From Micrasema longulum (Eukaryota > Arthropoda > Insecta > Trichoptera > Brachycentridae), in NCBI GenBank assembly GCA_022494885.1, contig JAGVSM010001368.1, forward strand, positions 112,696 through 176,695: a stretch of 64,000 nucleotides of DNA, in the 5' to 3' direction. The notes beneath the pieces are model-generated. The model saw only the letters and a list, made by a program, of their open reading frames with translations. It made no database searches and was not told where the DNA came from. A program made the translations under genes and the position numbers. Below are positions 22,108-33,842 of this stretch, one piece after another (the stretch's first letter is position 1; each line of letters opens with the position of its first letter).

Positions 22108-23785
22108 GTAAGCTTTAAAAAAATATCATATATTTGTAACTACATAGAAGGTACATAATATAATGTTATACTATAAATTGATATTTTTCTGTCATTCTGT
22201 GTGATACAACAACTCTCATCCATAAAGTCATCTCAAACAACTTAGCTTCGGTGTATATTATATTATTTAGATATATTATCCATTATTTTAATACATAACT
22301 CATTAAATATAAAAATTAAATAACACTACGAAATTAGTTGATATTAAATATTTGATTAAAATGTCAACTGGCCAAATCGTTCTAGAAATCAATAGTGCTA
22401 AAAACGGCCGCGTTGAGATCATATGGCCTGCAATATGACGCATGAAAGTAATTATGGTTTTATGTCAAAGTACCATCTCAAAGAAAAATAGCCCTTAAGG
22501 AAAAATGTTTGAAATACGGTTTTCCAAATCCAAAATCTTTAACTAATTTGAGTAATCTGCAAGTTTAATCTAGGAGAAAAAACCCGCACTGGGGTTAAGA
22601 CATTCAAAATAAAGTATACTTTTTTGTATGAAAAATTAAGCTGAAATAATCGGCTAGTATCTTGGCTCACCGCAGGCGCTGGGCGCGCTTTAATAATATT
22701 AATATTTATATTAGGATAAAGATACAAACGGTGGAGATGATTTAAAATAAATAGTCACTATTTATTTGTTTTTCGGTAAATAAAATTACAGTAAAACATT
22801 ATTATGGTTAGTCAAATATAATGGTAAGCTGTGCATAATCGCTTCTATACACGGTTAGCTCCTGCTATGTATGTATATTACAAAATATTTAATGTACTGA
22901 AAGAAAGAAAGAAAAAAAAAGAATAATAACGGGAATATTTTTTTATTTATTATTTATTTATATATTATTAATGTTTTAATATTTATTTAAGTCAAATTGA
23001 ATTGATTATTGATTATGTTTTTTTTTATTAATAGCTTTACTTATTTCTTATATCGTATAAAAATTGTGCTAATTTTCAACCTATCCGTAATTAAATTCAT
23101 GAAAATATCTAGCTAATGAGAAACGACGAAAAATAAATCAATAATTTTACCATTGAAATATATGTAAACACAAATGCAGCACTAAGCACCCGTTTTGTAT
23201 TCCATTCAACTTAAATGTCGGAACTTAACTTGATGTCAGTCAATGTGAAGCAGCGTAAAAAGGCGACACATACAGATTTTAAGTCACCGTAAACTGGCAT
23301 AGACAGTACTCTACTACGCGTTTTGCACGGCGATGTTGACGCGACAACGCTTATTTTCAGAACATAATTTCAAACCATCGTAATATGAAGCATCATTTTT
23401 TTTTAATGTAACTGATTTTTTTTTTAACATGCCTTTGAAGCAAAAACGGGTAACGCGCCAACCACAACACTACGAGGGAGACTTATTTCCGCTCGATTTC
23501 CCTTTGCAGGATTTTCCCTGAGAGTTGCCATCAAGTGTTGTATTTTTCACAAAAAACTTTATTTGAATTGGTCAGTTTTGAAAAAAGTTATTTTGTGCAA
23601 GCACCTAATGATAAAGATTAGAACGACGATAGTATGTTTCTTTTTGGCCAGTTAGCAAAACAATTAGTTCAACGATTGTTATTTTTATACAAAGATACGC
23701 AAAGCCGTTTGTTTAATAGAACAAACAAAAGGTTTCCGCTTCTTTTTACCAATAAAGGCGAATAAATAATAATTAACACTGACAT
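22108..23785 (-). other. Gasp intron, no recognised gene
   Basis: AT-rich. Short blocks of higher G+C at 22390-22440 and 23220-23350 have no domain or splice context that I can support. Confidence 0.4.
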
Positions 23786-23816
<31 letters not shown>

Positions 23817-24857
23817 CGGACAAAGTCCATTATAAACATTACAATTAAAAGAAATTTTTACAAAGGAATAAAAAAATATAAGGAACAGAAATAAGCAGCA
23901 AAGACAGATGATAGATTTTTTAGATTAAGTAAAAAGCATAGGCTAACTATACAGATTCTTTAGCTGATTTGTAAAGAAAGACATCCTTACACCATAATAA
24001 TCAAGATCTTGATGATCGTTCACCCGCCTGATCATTCTGGGCAAAGGCGACTGTGCACCATAATTGGTCCTGTAGTGACCGAGGAAAAGCATTTCATTAT
24101 TTCTTAGTCTACGGGTGGGAACGTTAAAAAGAATCTTTTGCAAAATTTCAGGGGCATCAATGAGACAGTTCATAATTTTATACATGCAGATTATATCTGC
24201 AATGCATCTGCGTTTTTCAAGACTTGATATGCTTAAAAACCTCTCCATATCAGAATATGAATAGTCTCCTCTTTCCAATCCCATCTTCCATGCAATTTTT
24301 CTTATAAAACGATGTTGAACTGATTCAAGGCGCTTGATATGAACAGCATAATGAGGGGACCAGATTACAGATGCATATTCAAGAATAGGGCGAACTAAAG
24401 AGCAATAAAGTGTTTTAAGTGTAAGCATACTTTGGAAATCAGACGTAGTTCTATTAATAAAGCCTAAAATTTTTAAGGATCTGTTTACTATATTATCAAA
24501 GTGTTCCAGAAAAGTTAGTTTATTATCTAGGATCACTCCAAGATCTCTTATAGAGGTGACAATCGAAAGAACTTGGCCATTAAGTTTATAATCAAAAATA
24601 AAAGGATGTTTACATTTATGGTATGAAATAATTTTGCATTTATCGATGTTAAGTTCCATGTTATTAGTTTTGCACCAAGTATGAAATGCATTTATGTCTT
24701 CTTGGAGTCTGACACAGTCATCAATATTTTTAATTAGCTTAAGTATCTTGTTATCGTCAGCAAAAAGCCAGAATTTTGTAAAAGAAAAAACATTTAATTT
24801 AAGCAAGCGGTAACCGTGGAACCATGACGTGAAATTCAACAATGCTGCAAAATTCAT
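23786..24857 (-). mobile_element. LINE L-B, 5'-truncated reverse transcriptase fragment (jockey/CR1-like)
   Basis: An uninterrupted minus-strand frame (23943-24857, 304 residues counted from its first Met) encodes the C-terminal part of a non-LTR reverse transcriptase. It has FADDNKIL (the YXDD-type catalytic block), MELNIDKCKIISY, IRDLGVILDNKLTFLEH, RPILEYASVIWSPHY and RLESVQHRFIRKI. The first ~30 residues before FADD do not match, so the copy is truncated there. A 3' UTR leads to a (TAAA)n tail seen as repeated tttatttatttattta at 23786-23818. The absence of stops suggests a fairly young insertion. It lies in the Gasp intron, in the same strand sense as Gasp. A plus-strand relative lies at 44970-45590. 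Confidence 0.9.
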
Positions 24858-26229
24858 AGACTATCTAAGATTTCAACCGGCGCGGCCAAGTATTGTGGAG
24901 AATTGAGCAATATTATGAATTGTCGCTACATGGAATAGTGACTTTATAACGCCATAAAAAAAGAATCAAGTGGTAACTTTCATTTAACTGTATTATTTAA
25001 ACATTACTATCAAATTTTCGGTCAATTTTATAAAGCTATAAAGCTTTTTTTATTCGTAATATACGGGCCGTACGTTGGGCGCCAAAGGACTTCGGAATAT
25101 GGCTCCAAAACTTTAAGATAGTTGCTTATCCAGGTTGTGATTTCTAGATGCCATTATTGTTAATGCATAACGGAAAATTTGATTATGAGAAACACTTGTT
25201 CTGATCTCAACGAATTTCAACATTACTAAGGTGATTCAAAATAGTGTGTTCCATTATAAAAATAAGAAGGTTAAAGCTTATATGTGATAAAGTTATAAAT
25301 AAATATGTAACAATAAAAAAAAAGTTACTTTTGTTAATCTTCAAATCTCTTGATAAAAATTTACGAGAATGTTAAAATAGCAAACATTTAATTCTATACT
25401 TTAAAATATAGGCGGCATGTATAAATAAATATCCAGTAGAAAGCTGAAGTTCTTTTTTGGCTCATAACGGTAAATCGAATTCCGTCTCATAATAATACAA
25501 ATTCTGTCTTAATTTACTTTTGCGGGTTCGATATTTTTTCAAACCTTGCATACGTTGAACAAAAAAACTTTAAATAGTCCTTACAAGTACATCCTGTATT
25601 ACATTATTTAGATAAATGGTTCTGTAAGTTAAATATTTCAAATAAACAACACCAAATATAGAGTTATATAATAAAATAAAATTAAACGGTACTTTAATTT
25701 TTATTTCATTTTGCAATGAAAATTAAAACCGATGTTACAAACACTATTATTGAATATTTTAAATGCAAATCTATTATTATACTCACGAAATAACGCGAAA
25801 ATTCCTGATCGATTCTTAAATGTCAAGGATAACCAGTTTTTTTTCTAATTTATGTTCTTCGGTCAGTTGGTCAAGAATTATACTATCGACGCAAATATTA
25901 ATGCGAAAATAATTCCAAAATCTCAAACAACGACGTTTATTTTGCATAAATTAACTGTTAAAATATTTAGGAAACGTTTTGTAATGTACGTGTTTTAAGG
26001 CAGGTGAGAATCGCATGTCCTTGGTAATAAATATTTATTTAAAAACGGCATTTAAAGACTCGTATAAGGATACCGAAATGATTTTTTATTAAGTTGTGAA
26101 TAATTTACCATTTCTTTAATGCGACAGGTAGCTATTTACATAATTAGAAGGCCATATGAGAAAACTGTCGTTTGAATTCAATATTTTACTATTTTATACA
26201 CTGTATATTTGCTATTTATGAATGTTAGT
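24858..26229 (-). other. Gasp intron, AT-rich
   Basis: I see no coding exon. Base composition is strongly A/T with scattered simple runs. Confidence 0.4.
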
Positions 26230-26400
26230 CATTTTAAGTTCTTCTACTTGTGCCACTCCTTTCGGAGGTTGGCGACCATCACTCGAAACTCCTCTCAATC
26301 CTGGGCCATTATGAGCATTGCTGCATCTGGTATCCCAAACCAATGCTTAAGATTCCTGAGCCATAATGCTCCCTCTATCTCCCCCTCCACTAGCTAGAGA
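26230..26400 (-). pseudogene. Possible RTE-type reverse transcriptase C-terminal scrap
   Basis: The minus strand reads FGIPDAAMLIMAQD-like text followed by REEFRVMVANLRKEWHK with frame changes. The pattern AQDR-x-x-(W/F)-R-x-x-V-x-x-L is common near the end of RTE-type ORFs. It is short and decayed. Confidence 0.35.
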
Positions 26401-26584
26401 AGGGTACATTTTTTTTCACAGAATATGTGGCACAAATTAAGTCAGTCTAACTTTATACACAATTTTTCAGGGCCAGAACGCGAAACTTCAGAGAAACGTT
26501 CCTCATGACAAGCTTTAAAAAAAACCGTTACAATTTTTTTCCAAAAAGTCATTTCAAAAAAATTTAATTAAATTGTCATCTTAT

Positions 26585-27495
26585 CATTATCATCATCATT
26601 GCCTTTCCATACCTTATGGTGCATAGAGCACTGCAAAAATTTACAAATCTGCTTTCCTTCCATACTTTTGACTTTTATTTGTTTTTTATATATATTGATA
26701 ATTTTTATGTTATTTTTCATTATGTATTTTTGTTTAATTTGATTTACTTTGTACTATTATTTGGCTAATGATTTATTGCTCCTATTTCTTATATTTCTTA
26801 CTATAGTATTAAGTGAGTTTCTAAAATACATATCTCAATTATCATTTCAATTATGCTTTTATATATTTATATATTCTTTTTTTGTTGATTTAAATGATAC
26901 TCTTATTTTGTTTTTTTTAATACTACTATTTTTTACTATTATTTTGTTGATTTTAATAATACCACTGTTTCGTATATTTGATTATGTGTGATTCTTAATT
27001 TGTATAATTTATATTTTAAAAATTATTTCTGAATATCTTTTTTGCATTGTATTCTTTGGAATTTGATTATCTGTTACATTTACCTTTTTTTCTAGATTGT
27101 TATCAAATAAGATAAGATTAGATCAAATTATTATATGCCATAATAATTTGATCTATTTAATTTTACTATGTATTTATATTGTTATTTATTGTGGCTTGAC
27201 ACGGGCATAGCCTAAAAAGCCTTAATAAGTTCATATATATTAAATTTTGTAATTTTAAATGAATAAATAAAATAAAATAAAATTTGTACACTAATCGCAG
27301 CTTATCTTGATCATTTTTGTTACATGAAGGCAAGATATTCAGTCTTATGCTTCAAATACCAGTCCAGGGACTATGAAATATGCTTGTGTTAAAACACCTT
27401 TTTAAATAAATATTTCATATCTACCGTGTCGGGAATCGAACCCGAGACCTCTTGCATAGTAGGCAAACGTGCAGGCAATTACACCACGATGCCAT
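26585..27495 (-). mobile_element. SINE1 copy, itself split by a LINE 3' end
   Basis: The tail and distal body are at 26585-26642 and the remaining body and tRNA-like head at 27279-27495 (plus orientation 'gggaatcgaacccgagacct'). The two halves rejoin at the same body position once the 636 bp insert is removed. Confidence 0.8.
26643..27278 (+). mobile_element. LINE 3' fragment inserted in SINE1
   Basis: Flanked by AAAATTT at 26636-26642 and 27279-27285, a clean target duplication. It ends 'gaataaataaaataaaata', the expected A-rich tail on the plus strand. The insert is mostly T-rich UTR, with 'gacacgggcatagcctaaaa' near its end, and no reverse transcriptase motif remains. Confidence 0.7.
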
Positions 27496-27830
27496 CATCT
27501 CAAAATGTAGTAAATCTTTAATTTCTCGGACAAGCAGTCCCTCCACAAACCCCTACCCTTGTCCTACCCGTCGCTTCCCTTATCCGCGTCTGGTGCGTAT
27601 CGCTTTGTTGATCAAATACGTTTTTATCGCAATTTTTTTATCGAGGAGAGGTAGGAGTTTGCAAAAGGGACGCTTATCCGAGAAATCAAAGATTTAATCC
27701 ATTTTGATATCATTAAATATATATATATATATGTTTTGAAAATGACTTTTTGGAAAAATTTTATAAGGATTTTTTTAAAGCTTACCATGATAAATGTTCC
27801 TCTGATTCGTGAGCCTTAAAAACTATGTAT

Positions 27831-27900
27831 AAAATGTAAGAGAGGGAAGTGAATTTAGGACTTTTAACCCAGTGACGCTACCACGGGACCACAATTTGAC
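27831..27900 (-). mobile_element. tRNA-like SINE scrap
   Basis: The plus-orientation text 'gtgacgctaccacgggacca' resembles the complement of SINE2-type heads. Only the head region is visible. Confidence 0.35.
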
Positions 27901-28473
27901 TTAATATTACTAGTTTTTATGCCTTTCTAAATTATTCGAATGCTCTTAAAAATGTTATTTTATCATAGGAACACTAATCATGTAGATGTTACTAATTAAA
28001 GCTTTATTTATAATGGTTTTAATTAACGATTCAATTAAATTAGATTTATGAGAATACTTTCTTAATACTCGTAAAATCACATAATTCTTAAACATTCAAA
28101 TAAATATACATTTAATGAAAATAAATGTATAATAAATATACAGATAAGGAAAATTTAGAATATTATTAAAAATATGAATATACTTTGATTAATTGCATTA
28201 ATTTGAAATAATAATAAAAACATTCGTATGTTCTTCCCAAAAATTACTAGTTAAGTAATCAATTGGACAATTTTAATTTAAACAAAACGTTATAACGCTT
28301 TTAATTCGTAAGAATTTATTTTAGATCAAATCAAGCTCACATAGCAATATATTGTTAAAATAAATAAAGATAAAAAAGTTAAATTAAAATTGTATTTATT
28401 TAAATATTGAATAAATAATCGTATTTGATAATGGATTTAAATAAAAAAAATAACCTTGAAATTAAATCATTTT

Positions 28474-28765
28474 GCCGGATGAATCTCACCCACATGATAA
28501 AATTTTCAGCTCTTCTACTTAACAAAAGTCAACAGATGGAAGAGTTGAGTAAATGTGGATGTTTCAACATAGGCAGAATGGTGAATGTTACACGGTGTGT
28601 CAAATGACCACTTAAACCATCCAATGACAGGCTATAAGCCCTGTAAATGCCTATGCTCTTCTCAAAATGTTTTTTCACTCTTGGCTACAAATTTTGATCT
28701 GAATAACTAACTCCCTAGGGAGGAAATCCAGTCATTCTGCAGACATTTGGACATATTCTAAACAT
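28474..28765. mobile_element. FB1 copy
   Basis: It runs from 'gccggatgaatctcaccc' through 'gtcaacagatggaagagttg' and 'cataagccctgtaaatgcct'-like text to 'ctccctagggaggaaatcc' and 'gcagacatttggacatatt'. It shows the side of FB1 that lies beyond 'ctctgttgcaac'. Confidence 0.75.
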
Positions 28766-29182
28766 TGTCAAGTTATAATTCTTGATAAGCAAAACGAAAT
28801 TTTCGTGTTGTAGAAAGTTATTTATTCGTTTTTTTTATATGTAAAAATAATTTATGAAATAAAGTAGATATGATACTCGTAAAAAATATAACCATGAACT
28901 ATTTATTTGGTTTAATTGAAAGTTTTCATAAGTGATTTATTACTATCTTTGGTGGTATTAGTAGTGAGTTTGTATTAAGCCATTTGTTAGTATCTGAATC
29001 TTTATTTTTCTTTTTTACTTTGAATATTTTTATTATTTAATTGTTAAAGACTAAAGAAGGATTGAACTGAACGGACTTATGCTCATTTTAAAGATGTAGT
29101 GTGTAAAAAACATAAAATTTACCTTCAGTAACATTAATCATAAAATAATGCCAAGGTTTGAAATATGTAATTTAAACATTAA

Positions 29183-29413
29183 TTGTTGCAGTTAAATTAT
29201 GTTGTGCAAAAAAAAAACAGGGTTGAATGTCATCTGAATACAAATGTTATGGTTGGATCAGACTATAGCAAAAATGCCGTATTTAATTCAAAAGTGAACA
29301 AAAATTCAACCGTTGAATTTAACTTAAACAAAAATACTATAAAATCGAATCTGATCAAAAATGGTATGATTGAATTTAATCCAAACAAGCGTGTCGCGGT
29401 ATTTATATATTAA
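29183..29413 (+). other. Low-complexity Asn/Lys-rich open frame
   Basis: This is open for about 75 codons to a TAA at about 29411, directly followed by AATAAA. It encodes imperfect repeats around NKN, VEFN and IEFN. A plausible acceptor (attgttgcag) precedes it. In 75% A+T DNA such a frame may be a decayed simple repeat. No domain is recognised. Confidence 0.2.
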
Positions 29414-29549
29414 ATAAACGTTTGAAACAAAATATAAAAGAAAAACAAAGCAATGATAGAGTAAGTCGATTGTATTAATTTGTTTAGTGGCGTTGTTGAA
29501 GCTAAATCAAAAGCATTGTGTAATTAAAAGTTATGGAGTTTCAGCTTAC

Positions 29550-29760
29550 CATCCGGGAACATCTTCGGGATCTTCGCAGTTTCCTGTTCCATCAGAGTCT
29601 CCAATCTTGAAGACGGTCCCGATTGGGCAACCATATTCGCGGGCAACTCCCTCGAGGCAGATGTAATACTTGCGGCAGTCTTCGGGGTGGGCATGACGAG
29701 AGAAGGTTCCAGCGCTGGAGACCTCACCAGGGGCGGGGCAGGCGAAACCGTTGGCAACCT
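29550..29760 (-). CDS. Gasp: Gasp (obstructor-C / CPAP3-C), exon with third chitin-binding domain
   Basis: The minus-strand acceptor GTTTGCAG precedes the exon, which takes one base from exon 3 to give Glu and then reads VANGFACPAP. It contains the third CBM14 domain with HPEDCRKYYICLEGVAREYG and CPIGTVFKIGDSDGTGNC. Five cysteines are complete; the sixth is split, TG at the exon end before the donor GTAAGC. Both candidate last exons supply the missing base. The sequence is close to textbook Gasp, and its G+C stands well above the flanks. The neighbouring introns are large and full of mobile elements. Confidence 0.93.
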
Positions 29761-30109
29761 CTGCAAACGTACAGTGAAATAAACATTTTACTCCGAACTA
29801 CCAGTTTTAATTTCAACTTTTTTAATGGTTTTCCTTCATGCAAGTTAGAAGAAAATACGGTTTAAAAAAATCATACGTATTATTTAAAAAACAGAAGAAA
29901 CATAGTTACTGAAATTCAACAATGTTTAACACATGCAAAAATAAAACGTGGAAAAATCATAAATTTAGACTTGAGCGAATACCATTATGTAAACCTCGAA
30001 AATTAATTTTTAATCACGGAGACATCAATGCTCGGAATAACTGTTTATAAAAATAAAAGTAGGTACTTTTATTTTCTTTTTTTAAAAATTTAATATTTCC
30101 TTATTAATT

Positions 30110-30260
30110 TTTTTTTTTAAAGTATTATCATTTTGGGGCCATTTTCAACGAGTTGTAAGTAACTCACTACTTGAAAATTTGGGTCGATTTGGGATAGAGT
30201 GGGGTTTGAACCTCGGACATCTGATCTGTGAGTCTGCATCACTAGCCACGAGCCCTCATC
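30110..30260 (-). mobile_element. SINE2-related copy
   Basis: In plus orientation it reads 'ggggccattttcaacgagtt' then 'gtaactcactac' and 'gtttgaacctcgg', the complement of the SINE2 body and head, diverged from the copies at 14948 and 47418. Confidence 0.55.
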
Positions 30261-30734
30261 CCAAAAATACATGTTTTCAAATTTAGATAATGACGGACAA
30301 TCTAATAAAAATAAAGATTCTTAAAGTTCTCAATAAATATTTTATTGGTGTAAAAGCGGGTCAAGAGTAGGTAAATTAATGAATCAAAAAAAATCATTAC
30401 GATGCAAGTTTTTGCCTAATACTTAAATAACATACATGTCTCGAATAGTATTCATGTAAACTGTCTTGAATCAAAATCTCAACTCATGTTCGTTACGTTA
30501 TCAATAATGCTGATATGTAATTGCACTGGAAAACATACAAGGCGATGACACAACATTAACTAAAGATACTGATAATACATAAATATAGTATCAGACAACA
30601 ACAATGCTACAAACAAAGACAAATGTAGGACAGTCAAAAATACTATTCAGTGGACTTAAACACTACAATAACTTACTTGAAAAGTTACACTGGAGACAAA
30701 ATTAGAATCAAACCAAAAAGTACAATATGACTTT

Positions 30735-31060
30735 TGTAGGATTTAGGTTGCTGAAGGTGGAGGTCCTACACCAGTTGGAGATTGACAAAGAAGACGCAAG
30801 GTTGCTGTTTTATGGTTATTTATTACGTGGCGAGTAAATAATGACTTATGTCGGACGAGTGTTACATCGGTGATGGGTTGAAGAGACTGCACTTGAACTA
30901 CATGCTGGAACTGAATGACGTCGTCGAGCTGGACTGATTGACTGAACTGAACTTGTTCGGCTGACCGACTGGCGTTGCCACGCCCTGAGATCTCTTTATA
31001 GGCGACGTTCCTTGTAGTTCATTTCTTCACGGTAGCGACGATGTAAATGTACTGAAGAAT
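30735..31060 (+). mobile_element. Possible solo LTR
   Basis: An island of higher G+C in the Gasp intron. Repeated ctgact/gactga words precede 'ggcgttgccacgccctgaga' and 'tctctttataggcgacg', an arrangement (variable CTGA-rich stretch, then a TATA-like box) seen in LTRs of insect Gypsy-type elements. It begins TGTAGG. I could not define the 3' end or a target duplication. Confidence 0.35.
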
Positions 31061-31369
31061 GATGCTCCTGATTTATGTGCAATATTCTTAGAGTTGCATA
31101 AAAATATGTTGTATTGGGTTCTATGGAAAACGATAACATTGCTTTCTTCGGTCGTCACACTATTTCAGGTGAAACGTTTTAGCACGTGTGTGTCATTGAT
31201 TATGAACTATGAACCCTACACTAGAATTACCAGACGGGAATATTTCTTGTGTAACCCTAACGGGTTTTTCAAAATAATATAAACAAGATCAATTAATCAT
31301 GTGTTCATCGTACCATACGACATTTCTTAGCCATCCAGATGTCTACTAACTAAGATGGATATGTTCTCA

Positions 31370-31715
31370 TCATCACTATGGCTGCATCGTCTGCATGAAA
31401 TTTGATGTTAACGACCTTATTTCCCTTAGTAGTTTCACCACTATATTCATTTTTAAAAGCGTTTTTTCATATATATTTATTCTGTTTGTGTAAGAAAGGG
31501 TTATTGGCGTATATATTGTGCTATATTTAGTTATAAAGGTGCTAAACTTGCTTGGTTTCTTTGCTGTTCTCAATATGTGAGTATTTTTAAAAATTTTAAT
31601 ATTATTTATGTCCCGAATGGAGTTTTTGTAACTCCTGGGAATGTAAGTCAATGTATAATATCTGTTAAATACTTTGTGTTATATGATTTATAAATAAAAT
31701 TTTAAAAAATTAAAA
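31370..31715 (+). mobile_element. LINE L-C 3' end
   Basis: 'gtcccgaatggagttttt', 'aactcctgggaatgta' and the tail near 'tttataaataaaattttaaa' match the end of the element at 50330-51045. The coding part is absent or unrecognisable. Confidence 0.6.
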
Positions 31716-32715
31716 AAAATATCAGGTAACCAGAATACGACCTACAATGGATTAAAAACACTTTTGTTCGTGTTAAAACAAAATGACAAATACAAAACGA
31801 CGTTGCGTAATTACATCAAATAGCCACAGATAATAAACAGCAATAAAAAATTATTCGACCTGACCTAACATTATCTTTTAATGTATCAAAACAGTACGAG
31901 TACAGTTTTTTGAGACCCGTTTATTAATCATTGATCTGATCAAATGTTTCAAATATATTTATAAAGGCCGTTTTTATTGATTTTTTTTTATGCTAAGGCT
32001 TTAAAACGTATTTAAACAAGCTTAACGGTATTCTAAAGTTACTTTCAATGTTCGAGATAGAGTCTGTTGACCTCTAATTGCAGTATTAACCTTTAAAAAT
32101 GAACCGAATGTGCGTTAAATAGTAAACAACCTTGGAATTAGCTTAACTAAAAATACCTTGAAGTAAAACGGCGTTTCGTACATATTTATATGCATTTCGA
32201 TTCGGTACTTGTCTACAAAGTATGTTTTACCTTCTGAAATTATTTTTTGGTTGTGGTAACTATGTTTTTATTATCTGTCATTCAATTATTTCAAATACTA
32301 TTCCTTTCCTCAATTAACATCATTTTTATATTCCTTAAGTTAATGCTTACTTCCGTTTTAAATGCATATTAATTTTTGTAAAGAATCAGATTATACAAAA
32401 AACTTTTGTAAGCTACTATGGAAAGTCTTATTTTATATTTCGGAACATAATAGTTACTATTTTTGACGAATAGATTTAACTGTCTTTTTTTATCTAATGA
32501 TTTTGCTTATGAACAGGCAAAAATGTTGGTAAGGGATTATTTTAAAAACTTCTGCGCCGATGTTTTTTAAAACAAAAACCACAGAAAACCCTTTAAGGAC
32601 ATGGGTTTTATACATTCCTTCTTGCGTACTGTGACCCGGTCCGGTCAGCTTACATACAGACTCTAGTTTCTTCAAGAATCTTGGGATATAGTTCTTTATC
32701 TTGATTTTGCATATT
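31716..32715 (-). other. Gasp intron, AT-rich
   Basis: I see no exon, repeat or RNA gene that I can support here. Confidence 0.4.
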
Positions 32716-32721
32716 GTAACT

Positions 32722-32840
32722 TCATCATCTCACTAGAACTTGACTCTTCATCTCACTAGAACTTGACTCTTCATCTCACTAGAACTTGACTCTTCATCTC
32801 ACTAGAACTTGACACTTCATCTCACACGTAGAACTTGACA
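32722..32840. repeat. Minisatellite, 23 bp unit
   Basis: About four and a half copies of 'tcatctcactagaacttgac' plus 'tct', almost identical in the first copies and degraded at the right end. It lies in the intron between the Gasp exons at 29550-29760 and 33243-33431. Looser cousins of 'gaacttg' and 'ggcttga' continue to about 33070. Confidence 0.9.
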
Positions 32841-33242
32841 CATTTATAAAACTTGGAATATGACTTTTTGTCTTTATTCTTGCACTCCAAAAAGAGCCTG
32901 ACTCTCCTAGAAGACTTGAGGAATTGTTATTTATCTTTGTTTGTACATTGTGGGACAAACAAATCTTACATTTATATATATATATATGCAGATCTTTGCT
33001 TTCCCGCCCTTGCACTCTAGAACTTGGTAAATCTTCATTCAAAACCTGGCTTTTCTAGGAGGCTTGAAATATGATTATCAACCATTATGTTTTGTTTTTG
33101 AAATCTGAACATCACGAATGAAGAACCCCATTTGTTATTACCATTAAAAATACTGTATTTCTTCTTTATTTTGGACTCTAAGATTTGGTCGGCCTACATA
33201 AAAAAATGGCTTCTCTGAGAGTTATGAAGTTTTGTTCCTTAC

Positions 33243-33431
33243 CTTCGTTCTTGCACTCTGGGACCTGATCAGCCCACATGCAGACCCTGGCTTCTCTGTC
33301 GTAGGCGAGCCCAGGGGAGCACTGGTATCTGGAGGCCTCTCCGTTCCAACAGTTCCAGAAGACATCACATTTGTTCTCATCAGCGAAGATACCATACAAA
33401 CGAGTACAGTGGTTTGTGGTGATTGCAGGCT
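33243..33431 (-). CDS. Gasp: Gasp (obstructor-C / CPAP3-C), exon with second chitin-binding domain
   Basis: The acceptor TCTTTGCAG precedes the exon, which completes a Glu codon and reads PAITTNHCTRLYGIF. It contains the second CBM14 domain, six cysteines, with ENKCDVFWNCWNG, YQCSPGLAYDREARVC and DQVPECKNE. The exon ends with one base before the donor GTAAGG. Aromatic residues between cysteines 2 and 4 (FW, W) are those usually involved in chitin contact in this family. It is separated from the preceding exon by only 161 bp and from the next by 3.5 kb. High conservation makes the gene call secure. Confidence 0.95.
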
Positions 33432-33592
33432 CTGCAAAGATAAAAATATAACGTATTGAAAAAAACAACCAGAAAAAAAATCTCGAATAAACGTAGAATT
33501 TACCTTTTATTTTAGGTACACATAGCTAGGTAACTAATCAAGTTGACATTATTTTCCTAGATGAAAATATAAAAATAAAAAAAGTTTCTTAC

Positions 33593-33802
33593 CAAGTTCT
33601 GTTCTTTCACCGCACTCTACATTATGAAGGTAGTCGCAGTTTTCTGTCAGGAACTTGGAGTCAGAGGCATCGAAGGCCAGACCGTTTCCACAGGTCTTCA
33701 GCTCAGCAGCATTGTTGTCACACTTCCAGTACTTGTCACAGCTGCTGTGGTGAGGGTAGAATCCAAAATCATCGGGGCATTTGAAGCTCTCCTGGGCCAC
33801 AA
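33593..33802 (-). CDS. Gasp: Gasp (obstructor-C / CPAP3-C), exon with first chitin-binding domain
   Basis: The minus-strand acceptor TTGTCTACAG precedes the exon, which begins in phase 1 and reads VAQESFKCPDDFGFYPHHSS. It carries the first CBM14 domain (six cysteines; CDKYWKCDN, CGNGLAFDASDSKFL, ENCDYLHNVECGE) and ends ...EL plus one base before GTAAGA. VAQ should be the end of the signal peptide, with cleavage near AQ|E or A|QE. The upstream exon with the initiator Met was not found in the rest of the window. An ATG inside the presumed intron (33825-33827) would give only a 12-residue leader, so I treat it as intron. The protein is expected to be secreted into cuticle or tracheal matrix. Confidence 0.95.
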
Positions 33803-33842
33803 CTGTAGACAAAGTAACAATAGACATTAGTCAAAATACTAT

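Larger units (their letters stand above)
26470..27830. mobile_element. FB2 copy, host of a nested insertion stack
   Basis: The left arm (26470-26580, agggccagaacgcgaaactt) and right arm (27497-27830, ending 'ctctgattcgtgagcctt') are those of the 17.3 kb FB2 element. The inner part includes 'ccacaaacccctaccc' and 'ggtaggagtttgc'. A SINE1 copy interrupts the left half. A (TA)n run lies at about 27718-27732. Confidence 0.75.

Noticed and set aside
26749..26991. 80-codon hydrophobic frame
   Set aside because: Lies in the T-rich UTR of a LINE fragment inserted into a SINE.
29623..29865. 80-codon open frame on the plus strand over the third Gasp domain exon
   Set aside because: Arg/Gly-rich only because it is antisense to a G+C-rich exon; the real exon is on the minus strand.
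32722..32840. CRISPR-like array
   Set aside because: Units are directly tandem without unique spacers; it is a minisatellite in a eukaryotic intron.
33222..33459. Open frames of 71 and 75 codons overlapping the second Gasp domain exon on both strands
   Set aside because: They are shifted-frame shadows of the conserved chitin-binding exon and have no cysteine pattern or domain.
33803..33827. ATG directly upstream of the first Gasp domain (MSIVTLST...)
   Set aside because: It lies before a good acceptor (TTGTCTACAG) and would give a leader of only about 12 residues; more likely intron. Kept open as an alternative.
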